A stretch of 64,000 bases of DNA from Chloroflexota bacterium. GTDB lineage: Bacteria > Chloroflexota > Dehalococcoidia > Bin125. The notes under the pieces are model-generated. The model was not told the origin of the DNA and did not search any database. It saw only the letters and a list, made by a program, of their open reading frames with translations. Every line of letters begins with the position of its first letter. Positions within the stretch are counted from its first letter, which is position 1. Below are positions 37,166 through 47,149 of the stretch, one piece after another. The stretch is taken from positions 1 to 64,000 of the forward strand of contig JAPPJZ010000056.1 in the NCBI GenBank assembly GCA_028874365.1, read 5' to 3'. The position numbers were made by a program, and so were the translations under genes.

Positions 37166-38195
37166 TCTCGTCGATCAGGTGCATGAAGTGCTCGAGGTTG
37201 GCGATGCGGTCGCGAACCGTCTCGCCCTCGACCCCGGCGCGGAACGTGTTCACGCCGGCGTCGCGGTAGACGCGCAGCCGTTCCTTGATCTGCTCGTCGT
37301 TGCCGATCACGTTGATCTTGTAGGCCAGCTCGACCGGCACGCGATCGCGGGCCAGGTCGCGTTCGCCGGAAATCCACAGCCGCTGGACTTCCTTGGCCGC
37401 GTCGGCCCAGCCCTGGCGGCAGAACGCGTCGTTGTAGAAGTTGGTCTTGGCCGAGCCCATCGCGCCGAGCGTGAACGCGATCCCGCGCGCGTGGCGAGCC
37501 GCGTCCCGCTCGGGATCGTCGCTAAACACCACCCCGCCGCCGGCTTCGAGGTCGATCTCGTCGATGCTGCGCCCGGCGCGCTCCGCCCCGACGCGGATGT
37601 CGTCGAAGAAGACGTCGGCGGTTTCCGGCACGAACGACGAAGCCAGCCAGCCGTCGGCGATTTCGCCGCACATCTCCAGGCTGCGCGGGCCGAGCGAGGC
37701 CATGTAGATCGGGGGTGGTTCGATCGGCGGCGAGCCGGAGCGGATCGCCTTGCCCTCGCCGCCGGGCAGCGGGAGGGTGTAATGCCAGCCGTCGTAGACG
37801 ACGCGCTCGCCGTTGCAGACCATGCGCACGATCTCGGCCGTCTCCTTGAGCCGCGACGTTGCCCGGGCGAAGGGCACGCCGTGCCAGCCCTCGACGACCT
37901 GCGGTCCCGAGGTGCCCAGGCCGAGCATGAAGCGGCCGCCCGACATGGACTGCAGGCTCATCGCGGTCATGCCGACCAGCGCCGGCGTGCGGGTGCCGCC
38001 CTGGATGATGCCGGTGCCCAGCTTGATCGTCTCGGTCTTCCCGGCCAGGTAGGCCAGGGGCGTGATCCCGTCGTAGCCCCACGCCTCCGCCGACCAGATC
38101 GAATACACCCCCAGCTTCTCCGCCTCCTGCGCGTACAGCGCCGCCGAGTCCCAGTCGTCAATCCGGTCGCGATGTAGGCCGATAGCGACTCTCAT
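37149..38195 (-). CDS. LLM-class F420-dependent oxidoreductase
   Basis: 348 residues of the bacterial luciferase-like fold. The N-terminal MRVAIGLHRDRIDDWDSAALYAQEAEKLGVYSIWSAE and LGTGIIQGGTRTPALVGMTAMSLQSMSGGRFMLGLGTSGPQVVEGWHG stretches match F420-dependent family members (Mer/FGD-like). The non-prolyl cis-peptide region near GTSGP is present. With npdG and cofE in this window, F420 is the likely cofactor, though FMN is possible. Substrate unknown. Its stop lies inside the end of the VCBS gene. Confidence 0.9.
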   Translation of the reverse strand: MRVAIGLHRDRIDDWDSAALYAQEAEKLGVYSIWSAEAWGYDGITPLAYLAGKTETIKLGTGIIQGGTRTPALVGMTAMSLQSMSGGRFMLGLGTSGPQVVEGWHGVPFARATSRLKETAEIVRMVCNGERVVYDGWHYTLPLPGGEGKAIRSGSPPIEPPPIYMASLGPRSLEMCGEIADGWLASSFVPETADVFFDDIRVGAERAGRSIDEIDLEAGGGVVFSDDPERDAARHARGIAFTLGAMGSAKTNFYNDAFCRQGWADAAKEVQRLWISGERDLARDRVPVELAYKINVIGNDEQIKERLRVYRDAGVNTFRAGVEGETVRDRIANLEHFMHLIDEINSEE

Positions 38196-38222
38196 GGTGG
38201 TTCCTCTCCTTGAGGCTGGCCC

Positions 38223-38260
38223 GGACCCTCACCCCGGCCCTCTCCCAGAGGGAGAGGGAG
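38223..38260. repeat. dispersed palindromic repeat, family P2 (inverted)
   Basis: An inverted P2 copy: cctcaccccggCCCTCTCCC, loop AGA, GGGAGAGGG. It is 21 bp from a forward copy at 38281, so the two make a large inverted pair upstream of the LLM start and at the end of the DinB gene. Confidence 0.85.
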
Positions 38261-38280
38261 TAGGAGCCTTCCCTATCCGG

Positions 38281-38319
38281 TCCCCTCTCCCTGAGGGAGA
38301 GGGTTAGGGTGAGGGCCCC
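38281..38319. repeat. dispersed palindromic repeat, family P2 (forward), overlapping the DinB 3' end
   Basis: CCCTCTCCC, loop TGA, GGGAGAGGG, then ttagggtgagggcccc. On the minus strand its tail reads gggccctcaccctaa, encoding GPSP and the TAA stop of the DinB gene at 38304-38306. Confidence 0.85.
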
Positions 38320-38864
38320 TCTGGATAGCCCTCGGTCTCCTTGATCGCGTTGACCTGGTTGACGTGGTCGAGGTCGTGGACGCGTTGGAACATGAACCAG
38401 GCGCGCGAATGCAGCGGTCCGAAGAAGGGATGCGCCGGGCGCGGCTCGTACGCCGGCGGCTCGGGCAGGCCGTCGATCACGTTGCTGAACTGGCGTGAGT
38501 CGTCGAGCAGGGCGTCAACCAGTTCGGGCCAGGCGAGCGCCGCGGCGCGCTGCGCCGGATCGATCGCGCCGATCCCCTGCGGCCCGAGATTGGGTTCCCG
38601 CCCGAAGGCCAGGTTGGCGATCATGTCGGCGTTGCGCCGCGAGCCGTCGAGCACGTGCTGCGCGACCTCCTCGATGCTCCAGTCTTCGGGAGCGGGTTTC
38701 CAGGCGGCTTGTTCTGGCATAACCCGGTTGAGGGTGTTGAGGAAGTCAATGCGCGCATCGACGACGCGGGGCCACAGGGCGAGCCAGCTATATTTCTCGC
38801 CCTGTGCGAGGAGGTAACTGGAAACGCGCTGGCGTTCGTCGTCGGCAACTGGTCGTTGTGGCAT
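38304..38864 (-). CDS. DinB-family protein
   Basis: 186 residues, a four-helix DinB/YfiT-like metal-binding bundle. WSIEEVAQHVLDGSRRNADMI carries the first His, and FMFQRVHDLDHVNQVNAIKETEG carries the His pair of the third site. Family members include thiol-dependent S-transferases and unknown enzymes. It is upstream of the LLM gene on the same strand. The last four residues and the stop are encoded by a P2 repeat, so the original C-terminus may have been different. Confidence 0.85.
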   Translation of the reverse strand: MPQRPVADDERQRVSSYLLAQGEKYSWLALWPRVVDARIDFLNTLNRVMPEQAAWKPAPEDWSIEEVAQHVLDGSRRNADMIANLAFGREPNLGPQGIGAIDPAQRAAALAWPELVDALLDDSRQFSNVIDGLPEPPAYEPRPAHPFFGPLHSRAWFMFQRVHDLDHVNQVNAIKETEGYPEGPSP

Positions 38865-38886
38865 GGCGTTCTGGTTTCTTGACTCG

Positions 38887-39708
38887 CTAGCGGCCCTGGA
38901 AGTTCGGCTCCCGCTTCTCCATGAAGGAGCGGACGCCTTCTTTGAAGTCGTCGGACTGGAAGAGCGGCAGCAGTTGCAGGTAGATGTGGTCGACGGCGGC
39001 CTCGAACGGCTCGTCCATACCCAGGCGCATCATGCGCTTGGTCGCCTGCACCGAGAGCGGGGCGTTGGCGGCGATCTCGTCCGCCAGCTCTAGCGTGCGC
39101 GTCATCAGCTCCTCGTGCGGGACGATCTCGTTGACCAGTCCCACCTCGAGCGATTCCTGCGCGTCGAGCACGCGGCCGCGGAAGGCGACCTCCGCCGCTC
39201 GCGCCCAGCCCAACAGTCGCGGCAGGATCCAGGTGCCGCCCGATTCTGGCAGCACCCCGCGCTTGGCGAACACGGCGCCCATCTTGGCCTGGTCGGAGGC
39301 GACGCGGATGTCGGCCAGCAGGGCCATGTCCATGCCGTAGCCGGCGGCCGCCCCGTTGAGCGCGCAGATCACCGGCTTGTCCATCCGCTGCAGCACGACC
39401 GGCGGCGCGTCGCGCAGGTCGAACAACGAGTAGCCCGGCGCGCCGATGTTGCTCTCGCCGGAGCCCTGCAGCCGCTGCTGCTGATCGACCAGGTCGAGAC
39501 CGGCGCAGAAGCCGCGTCCGGCGCCGGTCAGGACGATCACGCGAATCTCGGGCTCGCGCTGGCAGGCGATCAATTGCGCCGAGAGCGCCTCAAGCATTTC
39601 GCCGGTGATCGCATTCAGTCGTTCCGGGCGGTTGAGCGTGATGATCGCGACGTGTCCACGCTCTTCATAGAGCAGCGTCTCGGTCGCGGGTGCGGTCAAG
39701 GTGGTCAT
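38887..39708 (-). CDS. enoyl-CoA hydratase/isomerase family protein
   Basis: 273 residues of the crotonase fold. It shows HVAIITLNRPERLNAITGEM, GAGRGFCAGLDL and KPVICALNGAAAGYGMDMALLADIRVAS. The oxyanion-hole loops are intact, and the Glu in VLPESGGTWILPRLLGW matches the second catalytic acid. The first acid position is replaced (Asp/Met region of GYGMDMAL), so hydratase activity is not certain. The last part, DFKEGVRSFMEKREPNFQGR, is typical. Probably acts in fatty acyl or aromatic CoA breakdown. Confidence 0.92.
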   Translation of the reverse strand: MTTLTAPATETLLYEERGHVAIITLNRPERLNAITGEMLEALSAQLIACQREPEIRVIVLTGAGRGFCAGLDLVDQQQRLQGSGESNIGAPGYSLFDLRDAPPVVLQRMDKPVICALNGAAAGYGMDMALLADIRVASDQAKMGAVFAKRGVLPESGGTWILPRLLGWARAAEVAFRGRVLDAQESLEVGLVNEIVPHEELMTRTLELADEIAANAPLSVQATKRMMRLGMDEPFEAAVDHIYLQLLPLFQSDDFKEGVRSFMEKREPNFQGR

Positions 39709-39803
39709 TTGGCCTCCAGATCGTGTGTCGTCACGAGTGTATAGGCGCGTGGGGAGTAGCCCTCCGTGTCCCGTAATGGCGTCGGGGGCAGGGATGGGGC
39801 TGG

Positions 39804-39822
39804 TCCCCGATCAAGTCGGGGA
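39804..39822. repeat. dispersed palindromic repeat, family P3
   Basis: TCCCCGA (39804-39810), loop TCAAG, TCGGGGA (39816-39822). It lies just downstream of the terminase stop. Other P3 members flank the other end of the terminase pair. Confidence 0.7.
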
Positions 39823-39844
39823 ACGGGAACGGCATGATCCAGCT

Positions 39845-41356
39845 TCATCGACCGGGCCAGTGGGCCATCTTGCCCCGCGGACCGTTGAGGATCACGATTT
39901 CGGGCCCGGTCGTGGAGCGCGGAACCTGCTGCAGCAGTTCGTGCATGTAGCGGTCTGCATCGAGCAGGTCGTCGTTCCGCTTGCGCGGCTTCGGGTCCGG
40001 GTCGTCTTCGCGCTGCTCCCAGACGTACTCGCTCATGCGCAGCGGAAACTGGCTGAGTTCGGGCATGTAGAAGGAACTGGGCGGGTCCGAGGCGACGCGC
40101 TCGTGGACGAGGTTGACGCCGTAGAGCACCGAGCCGGGGCTGCCGGCGGCGGCCACGACGTCCATGCCCTGGCGTTTCTGGTGGTCGATCCAGGCGGACT
40201 GCGAACGGTCGGCGGCCCAACGGATGCGTCCAAAACGCTGTTGGCATCGGCGCTGCCACTGTTCGAGCCGCTGGATGACGCCGGGACCGCGATCCTCGAA
40301 CTCGGCGAGGCGGATGAGGGTGTAGGCGGGAGGCCCCCCTCTGTCCCTACGGGACATCTCCCCCCGCCTGACGGCGGGGGGAGAGCGGAACAGGCCGGCG
40401 ACGATCCCGGCGGTGTAGTGAGCGGTCTCGGTCTGGCCGCCGAAGTCGAGCCCGCCGATGTAGCGGGTGAAATGCGGCAGCGGTTGCTCCCAACGGTGAC
40501 GGTCGGGCTCGAAGTCGGGGTAGACGCGGCCCATCAGGGCGTCGAAGCGGCCCTCGATGAAGCGCTCGCGCCAGCGCGGCGGCATGAGGGCGTGGTTGAG
40601 TTCGGCGTAGTTGGCGGGCAAATGCGGGTTGTCGGCGATCTTGGCGGGGATGAAGCTGACCTGCCCCCGGGCAGCGTTGAGCGCGTCCTCTGGGAGTTCG
40701 CGGCCCACGAACCAGCGCTGGAACCAGCCCGGCCAGGGGTTCGAGGCGGCCACGAACCAGCGCTGCGCCTGGGCCGGATGGCGCAGCCGGGTGAGCAGCA
40801 TCAGAGCCGCTTCCTCGTCGACCTGTCCGGCCTCATCGATGAGGACCGAGCCGTACTGCTGCGAGCCGAGGCCGGGCCAGTCGGACAGATGGCGGAAGTT
40901 GACCACTGAAGTCTTGCCTGGGGGCCAGGCGGGCAGACGCAGCTCGACCAGTTGGGTCGGGGCCTGCTGGCGTCGCTGGATCAGGTCGGGCGGGCAGACC
41001 TGGAAGAACTCCTTCATCGTGGTGGCTGAGAGGTCGGAGAGATGGTGCCGGGCGACCAGGACGTTGTTGCCGGGAAAGGCGCAGGCGGCGTCGATCGCGA
41101 GTTCGGCGATGGCGCGCGTCTTGCCGCCGCCCATCGCGCCGCCGTAGCCGAGCAGGTTGAGGCGGTCACGACCGCCGGGCAAGGTGAGGCGGTCCGCGTC
41201 CTGATCGATGTCTGGAGCGGGGTAGGGGGCGCTCAGGAGCGCGTCGAAGAGTTCGCGTTGGCGGTCGGTCGGAAAAAAACCGCGCCGCTCGTGCAGCAGC
41301 TCGACAATCGCGAACTGCCGGGTGGTCTGTGGATTAGGGTGGTTCGTCCTCGTCAT
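39845..41356 (-). CDS. phage-type terminase large subunit, solitary
   Basis: 503 residues. The ATPase has Walker A at 71-80 (YGGAMGGGKT), Walker B at 171-176 (VLIDEA) and a coupling motif FVAASNPWPGW near 201. The nuclease (RNase H-like) domain has its first Asp at 304 in YIGGLDFGGQTE and a late acidic pair in RNDDLLDADRYMHEL (461-466). All catalytic parts appear intact. Residues about 324-342 come from an inserted P1 repeat. No capsid, portal, integrase or lysis gene is near, so it is a remnant or a domesticated DNA-packaging motor. It overlaps the small partner gene by 23 nt. Confidence 0.88.
   Translation of the reverse strand: MTRTNHPNPQTTRQFAIVELLHERRGFFPTDRQRELFDALLSAPYPAPDIDQDADRLTLPGGRDRLNLLGYGGAMGGGKTRAIAELAIDAACAFPGNNVLVARHHLSDLSATTMKEFFQVCPPDLIQRRQQAPTQLVELRLPAWPPGKTSVVNFRHLSDWPGLGSQQYGSVLIDEAGQVDEEAALMLLTRLRHPAQAQRWFVAASNPWPGWFQRWFVGRELPEDALNAARGQVSFIPAKIADNPHLPANYAELNHALMPPRWRERFIEGRFDALMGRVYPDFEPDRHRWEQPLPHFTRYIGGLDFGGQTETAHYTAGIVAGLFRSPPAVRRGEMSRRDRGGPPAYTLIRLAEFEDRGPGVIQRLEQWQRRCQQRFGRIRWAADRSQSAWIDHQKRQGMDVVAAAGSPGSVLYGVNLVHERVASDPPSSFYMPELSQFPLRMSEYVWEQREDDPDPKPRKRNDDLLDADRYMHELLQQVPRSTTGPEIVILNGPRGKMAHWPGR
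40331..40387. repeat. palindromic repeat P1 inside the terminase gene (inverted)
   Basis: The inverted P1 palindrome reads gcccccctctgtccctacgg, then gacatct and the stem CCCCCCGCC/GGCGGGGGG. It lies entirely in frame within the terminase and encodes about 19 residues (SPPAVRRGEMSRRDRGG and flanks). The frame and later motifs continue intact. Confidence 0.8.
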
Positions 41357-41738
41357 TGCCGGAGCCTTCCTCTTCTTCCTCTTCTGCTTCCTCGCGCTGC
41401 TTGACGAATTTGGCGAAGCCGCCGAGTTCCTCCTCGGTGGGGTCCGCTCCGTTCTTGAGTTCGGTGATGCGCTCGTAGCCGGTCAACACCTTTTCGGTGG
41501 CCTGGTCGGTGGCCTCGTGGGCGGCGTCGCGGACGGCGTCGCGGGCGGTCTCGAAGGCGAGTTGGGCCTCGTAGCGGGCTTCGGCGTAGAGGCCGGTGAG
41601 TCGGGCGAGGGCCTTGGTCGCGCCGAGTTGGACGTAGGCGGGTCCGTTGGTGGCGTGATGGGCGAGGTGGTTGAGGATGGCGTCTTTGCGCAGCGGCAGC
41701 GGGGGGTTGACCTGCTGGGTGGCGGTGATGACGGTCAT
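41334..41738 (-). CDS. putative terminase small-subunit-like partner
   Basis: 134 residues. The middle is helical and Ala/Glu-rich (YVQLGATKALARLTGLYAEARYEAQLAFETARDAVRDAAHEATDQATEKVLTGY is shown here only by its ends: GATKALARLTGLYAEA and EKVLTGY). The last 25 residues are a run of Glu with Asp (EEAEEEEEEGSGNDEDE). No known small-subunit motif is seen. The call rests on position: it overlaps the terminase start by 23 nt. ATG 41738 follows GGAAGGA. It may instead be an unrelated small protein. Confidence 0.5.
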   Translation of the reverse strand: MTVITATQQVNPPLPLRKDAILNHLAHHATNGPAYVQLGATKALARLTGLYAEARYEAQLAFETARDAVRDAAHEATDQATEKVLTGYERITELKNGADPTEEELGGFAKFVKQREEAEEEEEEGSGNDEDEPP

Positions 41739-41849
41739 GGGTTGGCGTCCTTCCGGGTGCGATTGGCGATTGATCATATACGTACTGGTGTTCGATGTGG
41801 GGATGGCGGGTGTGTCGGAGTTTGCGGAGGATGGGCGAGGGGGAGCAGG

Positions 41850-41868
41850 TCCCCGATCGAGTCCGGGA
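41850..41868. repeat. dispersed palindromic repeat, family P3 (decayed)
   Basis: TCCCCGA, loop TCGAG, TCCGGGA, an imperfect stem. First of four palindromes packed into 41850-42029, before the terminase pair. Confidence 0.55.
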
Positions 41869-41877
41869 ACTGGGGAT

Positions 41878-41931
41878 GCCCCCCTCTGCCTTCGGCATCT
41901 CCCCCCGCCGGAGGCGGGGGGAGAGGGGAAT
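41878..41931. repeat. dispersed palindromic repeat, family P1 (inverted)
   Basis: An inverted P1: gcccccctctgccttcggca followed by the stem CTCCCCCCGCC/GGCGGGGGGAG. It is in the same orientation as the copy inside the terminase, and is about 1.5 kb from it. Confidence 0.85.
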
Positions 41932-41947
41932 GGGGAGTGCGGGATGG

Positions 41948-41968
41948 GCCCCGCATCAAGTGCGGGGC
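41948..41968. repeat. dispersed palindromic repeat, family P3
   Basis: GCCCCGCA (41948-41955), loop TCAAG, TGCGGGGC (41961-41968): a perfect 8-bp stem, with ATGG/CAT flanks also partly paired. Confidence 0.8.
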
Positions 41969-42008
41969 ATCGGAGGGGGAGAGCGGGGCGTCGGTCCCGC
42001 CTCCCGAT

Positions 42009-42029
42009 CCCCCGCGCTTGACGCGGGGG
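42009..42029. repeat. dispersed palindromic repeat, family P3
   Basis: CCCCCGCG (42009-42016), loop CTTGA, CGCGGGGG (42022-42029): a perfect 8-bp stem. The 3' flank (ccagagca) matches that of the 32089 copy, so the repeat unit extends past the palindrome. Confidence 0.8.
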
Positions 42030-42090
42030 CCAGAGCAGCCAATGCGGCGCTCGGAGGGCAGGGACTGTAGGGGCTGGGGGTGGCGATGCG

Positions 42091-44534
<2,444 letters not shown>

Positions 44535-44538
<4 letters not shown>

Positions 44539-44882
44539 CGTCGTCGCTCCATTCGTGGGCCGTCGGGCTGGACGGCGGGAAGTTGTTGGTCGCGGACTCG
44601 CTGGAGTTCTCGCTTGAGATGTCGGTTCTCGTGCTTCAGTTCGTCGATCTGTTGCCGCAGGCGGAGGATGATGTCGGCGCCGGCGAGGTTGACGCCGAGT
44701 TCGTCGATCAGGCGGCGGATCAAGAGCAGGCGCTCGATGTCGTTCTGGCTGTAGAGGCGTTGGCGGCCGGCGCTGCGGGCGGGGATGAGCAGGCCTTCGC
44801 GCTCGTAGGTGCGCAGGGTCTGCTGGTGGACGCCGACGAGCTGGGCGGCGATGCGGATCGTGTAGACGGGCTGGTCGGTCAT
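44535..44882 (-). CDS. hspR: HspR-type MerR-family heat-shock repressor
   Basis: 115 residues. The MerR helix-turn-helix covers YTIRIAAQLVGVHQQTLRTYEREGLLIPARSAGRQRLYSQNDIERLL, then RRLIDELGVNLAGADIILRLR and a coiled coil. HspR proteins bind the HAIR inverted repeat and repress chaperone genes, with DnaK as usual co-repressor. Its place between dnaJ and clpC, with 4-nt overlaps on both sides, fixes the assignment. A HAIR-like site lies upstream of the operon at 45900-45918. Confidence 0.9.
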
Positions 44883-45838
44883 TGGTCTCCGCCTTCCAGA
44901 TCACGGAGTTGTTGGAAGAGTTCGATCTGTTCGGGGGTGAGCTGGTCGGGGATCTGCAGCGAGACCTCGGCGAGGATGTCGCCGCGGCCGTCGCGTTTGA
45001 AGCGGGGCATGCCCTGTCCGCCCAGGCGGAAGACGCGGCCGTTCTGCGTGCCCGCTGGAATCGTCAGGGCGAGGCCGCCGCTGCCGCTGAGGCTGCGGAC
45101 GACGGCTTCGCCGCCGAGGGCGGCCGTCGTGACGGGGACGTCGACGAACACGTGGACGTCGTCGCCGCGGCGCTCGAAGACGGGGTCTTCATCGACGCTG
45201 ACGACCAGGTAGAGGTCGCCGGGTTGTCCCTGGGCCGGGTAGGGCGACTCCTCGCCCTTGCCGGAGATCTTGATCCGCGAGCCGGTGTCGACGCCGGGCG
45301 GGATCGTGACCTCGATGCGGGAGCCGCCGGGGCGCTGGATGGTGCGGGTGGTGCCGCGGAAGGCTTCGCGCAGCGAGACGGTCAGGTTGTGCTCGATATC
45401 GCGACCCCGAGTCGGCGCCTGGGGGGCTCGTTGGCCTCCACGTCCACCATGGGCGCCGAAGAGGTTGCCGAACAGGTCGCCCAGATCGCCGGCGTCGCCG
45501 AACTGCTCGCCGAATTCGAAGTGGATGTTGCCCTGCCGTCCGCCCGGCTGTCCGCCGAATCCGCCAAAGCCTCCGAAGCCGCCGCGCTGGCGCTGCATCT
45601 CTTCGAGCTGCTCGGCGTGCTCCCACTGGTCGCCCCACTTGTTGTAGGCGGCGCGCTTGTCCGGGTCGCCGAGCACGTCGTGGGCGGCGTTGACTTCCTT
45701 GAAGCGCGCTTCGGCATCGCGGTCGCCGCCGTTTACATCCGGGTGATACTGTCGAGCCAGTTTGCGATATGCTGAACTAATGTCCTTATCGGAGGCGTCG
45801 CGATTTATCCCGAGGATCTGATAGAAGTCCTGAGCCAT
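44879..45838 (-). CDS. DnaJ/CbpA-type co-chaperone
   Basis: 319 residues. The J domain is at 5-70 with HPD in ARQYHPDVNGG, and a Gly/Phe-rich linker follows (GGFGGFGGFGGQPGGRQG). The C-terminal substrate-binding domains (EHNLTVSLREAFRGTT, RIEVTIPPGVDTGSRIKISGKGE) lack the four CxxCxGxG zinc repeats, so it is a type II (CbpA-like) J protein. It activates DnaK ATPase; no dnaK is in the window. It is the first gene of dnaJ-hspR-clpC and overlaps hspR by ATGA. Confidence 0.92.
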   Translation of the reverse strand: MAQDFYQILGINRDASDKDISSAYRKLARQYHPDVNGGDRDAEARFKEVNAAHDVLGDPDKRAAYNKWGDQWEHAEQLEEMQRQRGGFGGFGGFGGQPGGRQGNIHFEFGEQFGDAGDLGDLFGNLFGAHGGRGGQRAPQAPTRGRDIEHNLTVSLREAFRGTTRTIQRPGGSRIEVTIPPGVDTGSRIKISGKGEESPYPAQGQPGDLYLVVSVDEDPVFERRGDDVHVFVDVPVTTAALGGEAVVRSLSGSGGLALTIPAGTQNGRVFRLGGQGMPRFKRDGRGDILAEVSLQIPDQLTPEQIELFQQLRDLEGGDQ

Positions 45839-45899
45839 GCCGTGTTTTTCCTGCCTACCGCTGATGATACCATTGCTGATGGAAGTGTGATACGGATAG

Positions 45900-45918
45900 T
45901 TGAGTGGTACACACTAAG
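45900..45918. promoter_or_regulatory. HAIR-like HspR operator
   Basis: TTGAGT (45900-45905), seven bases, ACTAAG (45913-45918). The actinobacterial HAIR consensus is CTTGAGT-N7-ACTCAAG; 10 of its 14 defined bases match. It lies between the divergent dnaJ operon and hsp20 and abuts the hsp20 -35 box. Position and nearby hspR raise confidence above the base match alone. Confidence 0.6.
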
Positions 45919-45923
45919 AGTTG

Positions 45924-45952
45924 TTGACATAGATTCCTCTCCTGCATAGGGT
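45924..45952 (+). promoter_or_regulatory. sigma70-type promoter of hsp20
   Basis: TTGACA (45924-45929), a 17-bp spacer, then TAGGGT (45947-45952). The -35 box is perfect and the -10 weak. It begins six bases after the HAIR-like site, so HspR binding should block polymerase. On the opposite strand, ATGATA at 45864-45869 (TATCAT) is a possible -10 for dnaJ. Confidence 0.55.
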
Positions 45953-46002
45953 GGCCTTACAGCCGCCGGAAGAGAACCCCGGCGGAGGAAAGGAAATCAG
46001 CA

Positions 46003-46419
46003 ATGACTCACCTCGTTACCCGAGACCCGTTCGCCGCGTTCGCCCCCTTCACCCGACGCCGCGGCGCGCATGCCGCAAGCATGCCGGTCAACGTCTACGA
46101 GACTGACACCGGGATCGCGATCGACGCGACGCTGCCGGGATTCGACAAGGACGACATCGAAGTCACGGTCGAGTCGGGACGGCTGCGGATCAGGGCGGAG
46201 CACAACGTGGAGAACTGCGAGGATGCAGCGCACGATCACGAGGATCGCCGCTACCGCTATCGCGAAGTCTTCCGCCGCACGGCCGAGCGCAGCTTCGAGA
46301 TTGGCGAGCGCTTCGACGCCGGCGCGATCCAGGCCGAGCTGGACAAGGGCGTGCTGCACCTGGAGCTGCCGCGCGCGGAAGCTGACCAGGCCCAGAGAAT
46401 CGAGATCAGCGCCAACTAG
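46003..46419 (+). CDS. Hsp20/alpha-crystallin small heat-shock protein
   Basis: 138 residues. The alpha-crystallin domain runs from about residue 28 (MPVNVYETDTGIAIDATLPGFDKDDIEVTVESGRLRIRAEHN) to about 130, with the ending GAIQAELDKGVLHLELPRAE replacing the usual A-x-x-x-n-GVL motif. It has a short C-tail (QRIEISAN) without a clear IXI motif. Small heat-shock proteins hold unfolding substrates for DnaK and Clp machines. GGAGGAAAGGA precedes the ATG. Its promoter is overlapped by the HAIR-like site, so it is probably HspR-controlled. Confidence 0.95.
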   Translation: MTHLVTRDPFAAFAPFTRRRGAHAASMPVNVYETDTGIAIDATLPGFDKDDIEVTVESGRLRIRAEHNVENCEDAAHDHEDRRYRYREVFRRTAERSFEIGERFDAGAIQAELDKGVLHLELPRAEADQAQRIEISAN

Positions 46420-46467
46420 GCAGAAGGCACGCGCGGTCCGTTGAGCCCCGCTCAGCGGCGGGTCGGG

Positions 46468-46493
46468 TGGCTCCCTCGGAAGCGGGGGAGCCA
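46468..46493 (+). terminator. hairpin after hsp20
   Basis: GGCTCCC (46469-46475) pairs with GGGAGCC (46486-46492) around a 10-nt loop, and the outer T/A pair extends it. Only a short T-run (gtggttt) follows, so strength is moderate. Confidence 0.5.
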
Positions 46494-46513
46494 TCGTGGT
46501 TTAACCTGATCTC

Positions 46514-47077
46514 ATGGTGCAACGGATGCTGGCCCTGGTGCCCGACGAACAGGCGCGTGCTCAGATTGACCTGGTTCGGGCGCTCTACGACCGGGAGCGG
46601 GTCGACGCGACCCCGCCGCACATCCCGGTCACCGACGAGTTCGACGACCACTACGGTCTCGAGGGTCTGCAGCAGATGCTCGAGGTCATCCTCGGCCTCT
46701 TCCATCCCTTCATGCTGGAACTGGGAGCGCCGCAGTCCTGGTACGACGACGGCGAGCACCTGTTGCAGATGGTCGCCGAGCAGGGCGCGGAAGACGCCCA
46801 GCGGATCTCGTCGATCGTGTATCGCGATCTCTACCCCGAGCAGGCGCCCAACGCGCTGATCCGCTCGCGCTCACCGCTCGAGCGGACCGCACTGACGGTC
46901 GGACGCTTCCGGCGCGAGGCCGAGGCGCTGAGCGCGGCCGAGTCGCTGTCGGCCCAGAAGTACTTCCTGGTCGTGACCCATGTCGGCGTGTTCGATCAGG
47001 TGGAGCAGGCTGAAGGGCCGTCGGGCTGGTCGCTGCGGCGATCGTTGCCGCTCGGTTCGATGATGGCCGACCTCTAA
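46514..47077 (+). CDS. protein of unknown function, possibly 2H-phosphoesterase-like at its N-terminus
   Basis: 187 residues with no signal peptide. The first 45 residues (MLALVPDEQARAQIDLVRAL, then PPHIPVTDEF) faintly resemble the start of 2'-5' RNA ligase-like proteins. A second HxT/S motif is not clear, so that family is not claimed. The middle is helical and acidic (GLEGLQQMLEVILGLFHPFML) and the C-terminus has KYFLVVTHVGVFDQVEQ. No Shine-Dalgarno is visible before ATG 46514, and TAACCT at 46503-46508 could be a -10 of a nearly leaderless message. Confidence 0.55.
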   Translation: MVQRMLALVPDEQARAQIDLVRALYDRERVDATPPHIPVTDEFDDHYGLEGLQQMLEVILGLFHPFMLELGAPQSWYDDGEHLLQMVAEQGAEDAQRISSIVYRDLYPEQAPNALIRSRSPLERTALTVGRFRREAEALSAAESLSAQKYFLVVTHVGVFDQVEQAEGPSGWSLRRSLPLGSMMADL

Positions 47078-47149
47078 CCAATCGCTCATCAGCGGTACTC
47101 CTGTTGGGGTACTCTGGGCGTGCCATCAGGTCAGCCCCGGAGGTGTGCG

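Noticed and set aside
39845-42029. Prophage or gene transfer agent cluster
   Set aside because: Only terminase genes are present; no structural, integration or lysis gene is found within the window, so no prophage is annotated.
44539-44904. N-terminal extension of the Clp protein of about 120 residues
   Set aside because: It is an Arg/Pro-rich out-of-frame reading of hspR; Clp homology begins at the ATG at 44538.
45839-46002. CIRCE element for HrcA control
   Set aside because: The conserved TTAGCACTC-N9-GAGTGCTAA is absent; the site fits HAIR better.
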